64,000 bases of DNA from the NCBI GenBank assembly GCA_034420695.1, contig DAOULB010000041.1:1-64000 (forward strand), in the 5' to 3' direction. This DNA comes from Io17-Chloro-G2 sp034420695. Lineage in GTDB: Bacteria > Chloroflexota > Dehalococcoidia > Lucifugimonadales > UBA3495. The notes under the pieces are model-generated. The model was not told the origin of the DNA, made no database searches, and was given only the letters and a program-made list of their open reading frames with translations. Of this stretch, positions 61,854 through 64,000 are shown piece by piece. Within the stretch, counting starts at the first letter, position 1. Each line of letters begins with the position of its first letter. Both the position numbers and the translations under genes were made by a program.

Positions 61854-64000
61854 GTGACACCCGAACCGGCCTACAGTGAAATCCACTTAATTGACCTGCC
61901 CAAATCGGGCCAAGTCCAACTGTCGCTTCAAGCGCCGGGCCAAGCGGAGGAGTCTCTCCAAGTCCCCTTCGGTATTCCCACTGCCTCCATCGGCAGAGAA
62001 GACCTCCTCTGGTATCACCAAGCCCGGTTCGGCGACTCCGGAGACGGGGCAGCCCAGCGGGCCGAGGCAGTGCACGCCGCCCTGAGAAACCTGGGCCGGG
62101 AGCTCTTCCACCAACTCTTCGAAGCAGACGGTGTTGCGCAGGCCCTCTTTCAGAAAGCCCTGGCTCTGCCGGACTGTAGTTTGGTAATAGTCTCCTCTCG
62201 CGATGAATTTATTCGCCTCCCATGGGAACTCCTCAACCAGCCCGACATTGGGTACATCGCAAACCGGTTCCGGTCAATTGTGCGCCGGGACGGTCCCGCT
62301 GCCCTTCCAGTGTCGGACCTTTCCTTGGACGACACCCAGTTCAACGTCCTCCTGGTGCAGGGCCCTTTATCTGAGGAAGATGCCCCTTCCGGCAGCTTGG
62401 CCCCAGAGGTGTTGAAAGTCCTCGAGTCCTCCGACGTGGAAGCAACCCTGACGGTGTTCCGGCCCGGCATATCTGCCTCCCTTCTGGAATTCCTGGATGA
62501 GCGCAGGGGTTACTTCCACTTGGTCCACTTCGATGCCGCCGCGGCTTCGGAAGACGGTGTTTCTCTTCTCCTCGAATCGGAAGACGGCGGAACCCAGTAC
62601 GTGCCCGCCGCCCAGCTGGCCCATGCCTTGAACGAAGCCTCGGTTCCGGTAGCGCTGCTCAATGCCGGGCCCCAACCCGCAGCCGAATCGGCGGCTTGGG
62701 AAACCGTCTGTCAAGGCATGGCCGGCGCTGGACTGCCCTATCTCATAACCTTGAAATTTCCCCTCAGCGGGACTGCCTGCCAGACCTTCACCCAGTCCTT
62801 CTACCGGGCCTGCATCGAAGGCGCCAGATTGCCCGAAGCCGTGGCCCGTGCCCGCAAGCAACTGATGGACGACCCCCTGCGCCCCGGCCCTTGGGGCAAG
62901 ATGGTCCAGTGGGACTGGACCCTTCCATTGGTATACCAGTCCGCGGAATATTCCCCTGGCCCAATAGCCAAGCAGCCTCCTCTCCAGCCCCAACCGGGTG
63001 GAGAAGCCCAGGAGCCCAGCCGGGAGTTGCCTCGGGGAGGACCTTACGGCCTGATCGGGCGCAGCCGGGAAATGCGTGAATTGGAGCGCCTGCTGGACCG
63101 CAACCCTGTGGTCCTGCTCACCGGGGACACCGGCGCCGGCAAGACCGAGCTGGCCTTGGCTCTCGGCGACTGGATCAACAAGACCGCTTCCGCCCTCCGG
63201 CCCGGCGGGGTCTTCTACACCACCTTTTACATGGGAGCCGGTGTGGAACGCGTGGTCCACGAAATAGGGACATCTCTTGTGGGGCTGCCCTTCGCCGACC
63301 TCTCAGCCCAAGGGCAACGCGACTGGGTGGTGGACTTCCTCTCCCGGACCCCGTCCTTGCTGGTGTGGGACTCCATTGAAAGTGTGGCCGGATTCCCTCC
63401 GGGTGAAGGCGGCCCTCTCTTGGAATCTGGGGAGCAGGACGCCTTAGGCAGTTTCCTCCAGGAAGTGACCGCCTCTGGACGCACCTCCGCTCTCTTGGTT
63501 GGCCGCGGCGGCAAGCCCCACTGGTTGAATCTGGACTTTGAGACCCTGGAACTGGAGGGACTGGAGGGCAGCGAGCGGCAGGAGCTTGCCGCCCTGATTA
63601 TGGGAGCCGCCGCCCAAGGCAGCCAGGAACCCGCTGGGATACCCGAGAGTCACTTGGGAACCGACTACCTGGCCTTCTTGGACGCCGTTGCCGGCCACCC
63701 CTTGGCAATGCAGATTATGTTGCCCGTACTGAAGGATGTCCCGGCATCGGTGGCCGCAGCCGAACTGGAGCGCTGCCTGGGCGAACTGCAGGACGCGGAC
63801 CGGGAGCCGAGCCGTCCCGATTACCTGACTGCGGCCATGGACTACTCCTTCTCCCGCATGTCCCGCCGCAATCGGCTCCACCTGCCCTTCCTGTCCCTGT
63901 TCCAGCAGCGGGTCATCCTGGACATCCTCACCCACATAACTCAAGAGCGGGCCTACCGCAACGTCATGGGTGAAGACCTGGGCTGGGGCGCCTGCCGCAC
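61854..64000 (+). CDS. CHAT-STAND (NB-ARC-like NTPase) protein, C-terminus off the window, catalytic dyad absent
   Basis: One frame is open from GTG 61854 to the right edge (715 codons) with no frameshift. Residues 1-345 are a CHAT (caspase-like) domain: IRLPWELLNQPD, RSIVRR, the strand FHLVHFD (221-227), LLNAG (268-272), a KFPLSGTACQTFTQSFY helix and ARARKQLMDDP. Active CHAT domains have a HxGHG histidine and an NAC cysteine; here these positions are Ala229 and Gly272, so it is a predicted pseudoprotease. After a Pro-rich linker, a STAND ATPase begins: Walker A GDTGAGKT (424-431), Walker B-like LLVWDSIE and GHPLAMQI. A C-terminal repeat sensor is expected outside the window. Confidence 0.88.
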   Translation, partial: MTPEPAYSEIHLIDLPKSGQVQLSLQAPGQAEESLQVPFGIPTASIGREDLLWYHQARFGDSGDGAAQRAEAVHAALRNLGRELFHQLFEADGVAQALFQKALALPDCSLVIVSSRDEFIRLPWELLNQPDIGYIANRFRSIVRRDGPAALPVSDLSLDDTQFNVLLVQGPLSEEDAPSGSLAPEVLKVLESSDVEATLTVFRPGISASLLEFLDERRGYFHLVHFDAAAASEDGVSLLLESEDGGTQYVPAAQLAHALNEASVPVALLNAGPQPAAESAAWETVCQGMAGAGLPYLITLKFPLSGTACQTFTQSFYRACIEGARLPEAVARARKQLMDDPLRPGPWGKMVQWDWTLPLVYQSAEYSPGPIAKQPPLQPQPGGEAQEPSRELPRGGPYGLIGRSREMRELERLLDRNPVVLLTGDTGAGKTELALALGDWINKTASALRPGGVFYTTFYMGAGVERVVHEIGTSLVGLPFADLSAQGQRDWVVDFLSRTPSLLVWDSIESVAGFPPGEGGPLLESGEQDALGSFLQEVTASGRTSALLVGRGGKPHWLNLDFETLELEGLEGSERQELAALIMGAAAQGSQEPAGIPESHLGTDYLAFLDAVAGHPLAMQIMLPVLKDVPASVAAAELERCLGELQDADREPSRPDYLTAAMDYSFSRMSRRNRLHLPFLSLFQQRVILDILTHITQERAYRNVMGEDLGWGACR

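Noticed and set aside
62367..63260. Minus-strand open frame of about 300 codons opposite the CHAT-STAND gene
   Set aside because: It has no motifs; the plus-strand frame has CHAT and Walker motifs throughout.
1..64000. CRISPR array, insertion sequence, integrase or prophage
   Set aside because: No regularly spaced repeats, transposase DDE motifs or phage structural genes were seen; the direct repeats at 1554 and 2141 are gene duplications.

Overview
The window looks like one contig from a GC-rich bacterium of the phylum Chloroflexota, most likely a marine or host-associated Dehalococcoidia of the SAR202 type. This is inferred from gene content, not from a marker phylogeny. The clues are tandem paralogues of acyl-CoA and CoA-ester enzymes (CaiB/BaiF transferases, acyl-CoA dehydrogenases, crotonases, CitE-like lyases, ThDP decarboxylases), archaeal-type phosphoglycerate mutase, LL-diaminopimelate aminotransferase, DUF3105 and Uma2 proteins, Asp-box propellers and a Pro/Thr-rich lipoprotein. 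TTG and GTG starts are common, so several starts were chosen from Shine-Dalgarno spacing or overlap with the upstream gene.

Region 1 (1-9.2 kb, minus strand) is a housekeeping run. It reads tsaC, a divergent polyprenyl synthetase-like gene, pgk, apgM, tpiA, miaA, dapF, two tandem Uma2 nuclease-fold genes and dapL, which is cut by the left edge. It combines lower glycolysis, tRNA modification and the DapL lysine route. Region 2 (9.2-18.4 kb, plus strand) starts at a divergent promoter region. It carries purine genes (guaA, purD, purE, purB, purC, purS) interleaved with two unknown proteins, a HAD phosphatase and a DUF3105 membrane protein.

Region 3 (18.5-44 kb) is catabolic. It holds an Asp-box propeller, an SDR, hydrolases, two D-serine-dehydratase-like proteins (one without the PLP lysine), two CoA-transferases, two crotonases without the usual glutamates, a paired acyl-CoA dehydrogenase, a VOC protein, a benzoylformate-decarboxylase-like enzyme with dodecin, a double-domain SagB oxidoreductase, an acyl-CoA ligase, a clan AA protease pair, a DUF35-thiolase pair, an HpcH aldolase, an M20 peptidase and a double ABM protein. 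The likely theme is breakdown of carboxylic or side-chain acids through CoA esters, but no substrate can be read from the sequence.

Region 4 (44-57 kb) is mixed. It has an orphan HigA-like antitoxin, a second propeller, tRNA-Glu(CTC), an AIR-synthase-like protein, a threonine dehydratase, then about 1.1 kb without a gene that contains a long imperfect palindrome. After that come a small HTH gene with a clear promoter and terminator, a formamidase, a hicAB module whose toxin gene has an in-frame amber codon, a second ThDP enzyme, an ADP-forming acyl-CoA synthetase and an FMN-binding protein.

Region 5 (57-64 kb) contains a lipoprotein with two tandem repeats, three consecutive CitE-like genes on the minus strand (two of them with altered active-site motifs), and the first 715 codons of a CHAT-STAND protein running off the right edge. 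Its CHAT domain has lost both catalytic residues. This gene, the amber hicA and the residue-poor paralogues are the most interesting items. No CRISPR array, rRNA, complete mobile element or origin was seen.
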